Virus record (IMG/VR): IMGVR_UViG_3300042691_012334
Location: 1-56,207 of that record
Strand: one strand, 5' to 3'
DNA from: a virus
DNA: 56,207 nucleotides
The notes under the pieces are model-generated. The model saw nothing but the letters and a program-made list of their open reading frames with translations. It was not told the DNA's origin and did not search any database. Position numbers and translations under genes: made by a program. Positions 56,100 to 56,207 of this stretch are shown piece by piece (position 1 is the first letter of the stretch; each line of letters starts with the position of its first letter).

Positions 56100-56207
56100 A
56101 TTCCAAATCTTCCTCGTAGTGCGTTGAAGTTTTGTAAAACTTCTGTTGCTGATAATGCACGGTTATATATTCTAACTATAGCGATATTTCCATTATAACG
56201 ATACCCC
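56096..56207 (-). CDS. C-terminal end of a second LamG-like protein, 5' end beyond window
   Basis: 37 in-frame codons with no start in the window: GYRYNGNIAIVRIYNRALSATEVLQNFNALRGRFGI. The last twelve residues equal those of the 235-aa neighbour, so it is a tandem paralogue. Its TGA overlaps the neighbour's ATG by four bases. Confidence 0.8.
   Translation of the reverse strand, partial: GYRYNGNIAIVRIYNRALSATEVLQNFNALRGRFGI

Noticed and set aside
1-56207. CRISPR arrays, tRNA genes, insertion sequences, integrase or attachment sites
   Set aside because: No spaced direct-repeat array, cloverleaf, transposase or integrase was recognised; repeats seen are coding fibre repeats or short promoter-region arrays.

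Overview
The window is part of the genome of a lytic, contractile-tailed T4-like phage (Tevenvirinae-type gene set). It is AT-rich and almost entirely coding. The evidence is a near-complete run of T4 core homologues in T4-like order: neck gp13-gp14-gp15, terminase gp16-gp17, sheath gp18, tube gp19, portal gp20, prohead core and protease gp67/gp21/gp22, major capsid gp23, UvsY, UvsW, late sigma gp55, gp47/gp46, clamp gp45, clamp loader gp44/gp62 and RegA. Peptide deformylase, a MazG-like protein, a glycosyltransferase and very repetitive fibres place it nearer the marine/freshwater (cyanophage/pelagiphage-like) T4 relatives than T4 itself. Consensus sigma70 promoters and strong GGAG ribosome sites argue for a proteobacterium-like host and against Bacteroidetes. 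An ArfA-like protein hints at a beta- or gammaproteobacterium. The host assignment is inference.

Layout. (1) 1-6227, minus strand: about 22 small, tightly packed accessory genes with at least seven sigma70-type promoters. It holds a metallophosphoesterase (cut by the window edge), a DUF1281-type protein, an Rmf-like protein, a 36-residue ArfA-like ribosome-rescue factor and a small cytosine-methyltransferase-like protein. (2) 6228-7090: AT-rich divergent control region with promoters on both strands, hairpins and an AAAGGTC repeat array. It encodes one 32-residue membrane peptide. (3) 7091-8358, plus strand: small regulators (an HTH protein and a ribbon-helix-helix protein), closed by a palindromic bidirectional terminator. 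(4) 8367-20343, minus: replication, recombination and late-control module. (5) 20419-35653, minus: head, neck and tail structural module, punctuated by T4-type late promoters (TATAAATA). (6) 35683-56207, minus: about 20 kb of tail-fibre and adhesin genes, including a 2797-residue and a 1707-residue repeat fibre, four glycine-rich adhesins and LamG-like lectin proteins.

How the parts fit. Host sigma70 promoters would drive the accessory and replication genes, including gp55 and gp45. These two proteins then license transcription from the TATAAATA sites in front of gp22, gp23, gp18, gp13 and the fibre genes. UvsY, UvsW, gp46 and gp47 serve recombination-dependent replication. The clamp, clamp loader and RegA serve synthesis and early mRNA control. 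DNA polymerase gp43, helicase, primase and nucleotide reductase are not in this window.

Several genes were found only by reading short frames: the ArfA-like protein, membrane peptides of 26, 32, 33, 39 and 49 residues, and 52- and 57-residue proteins. Starts were chosen by ribosome-binding site and overlap, and several genes start at GTG or TTG.
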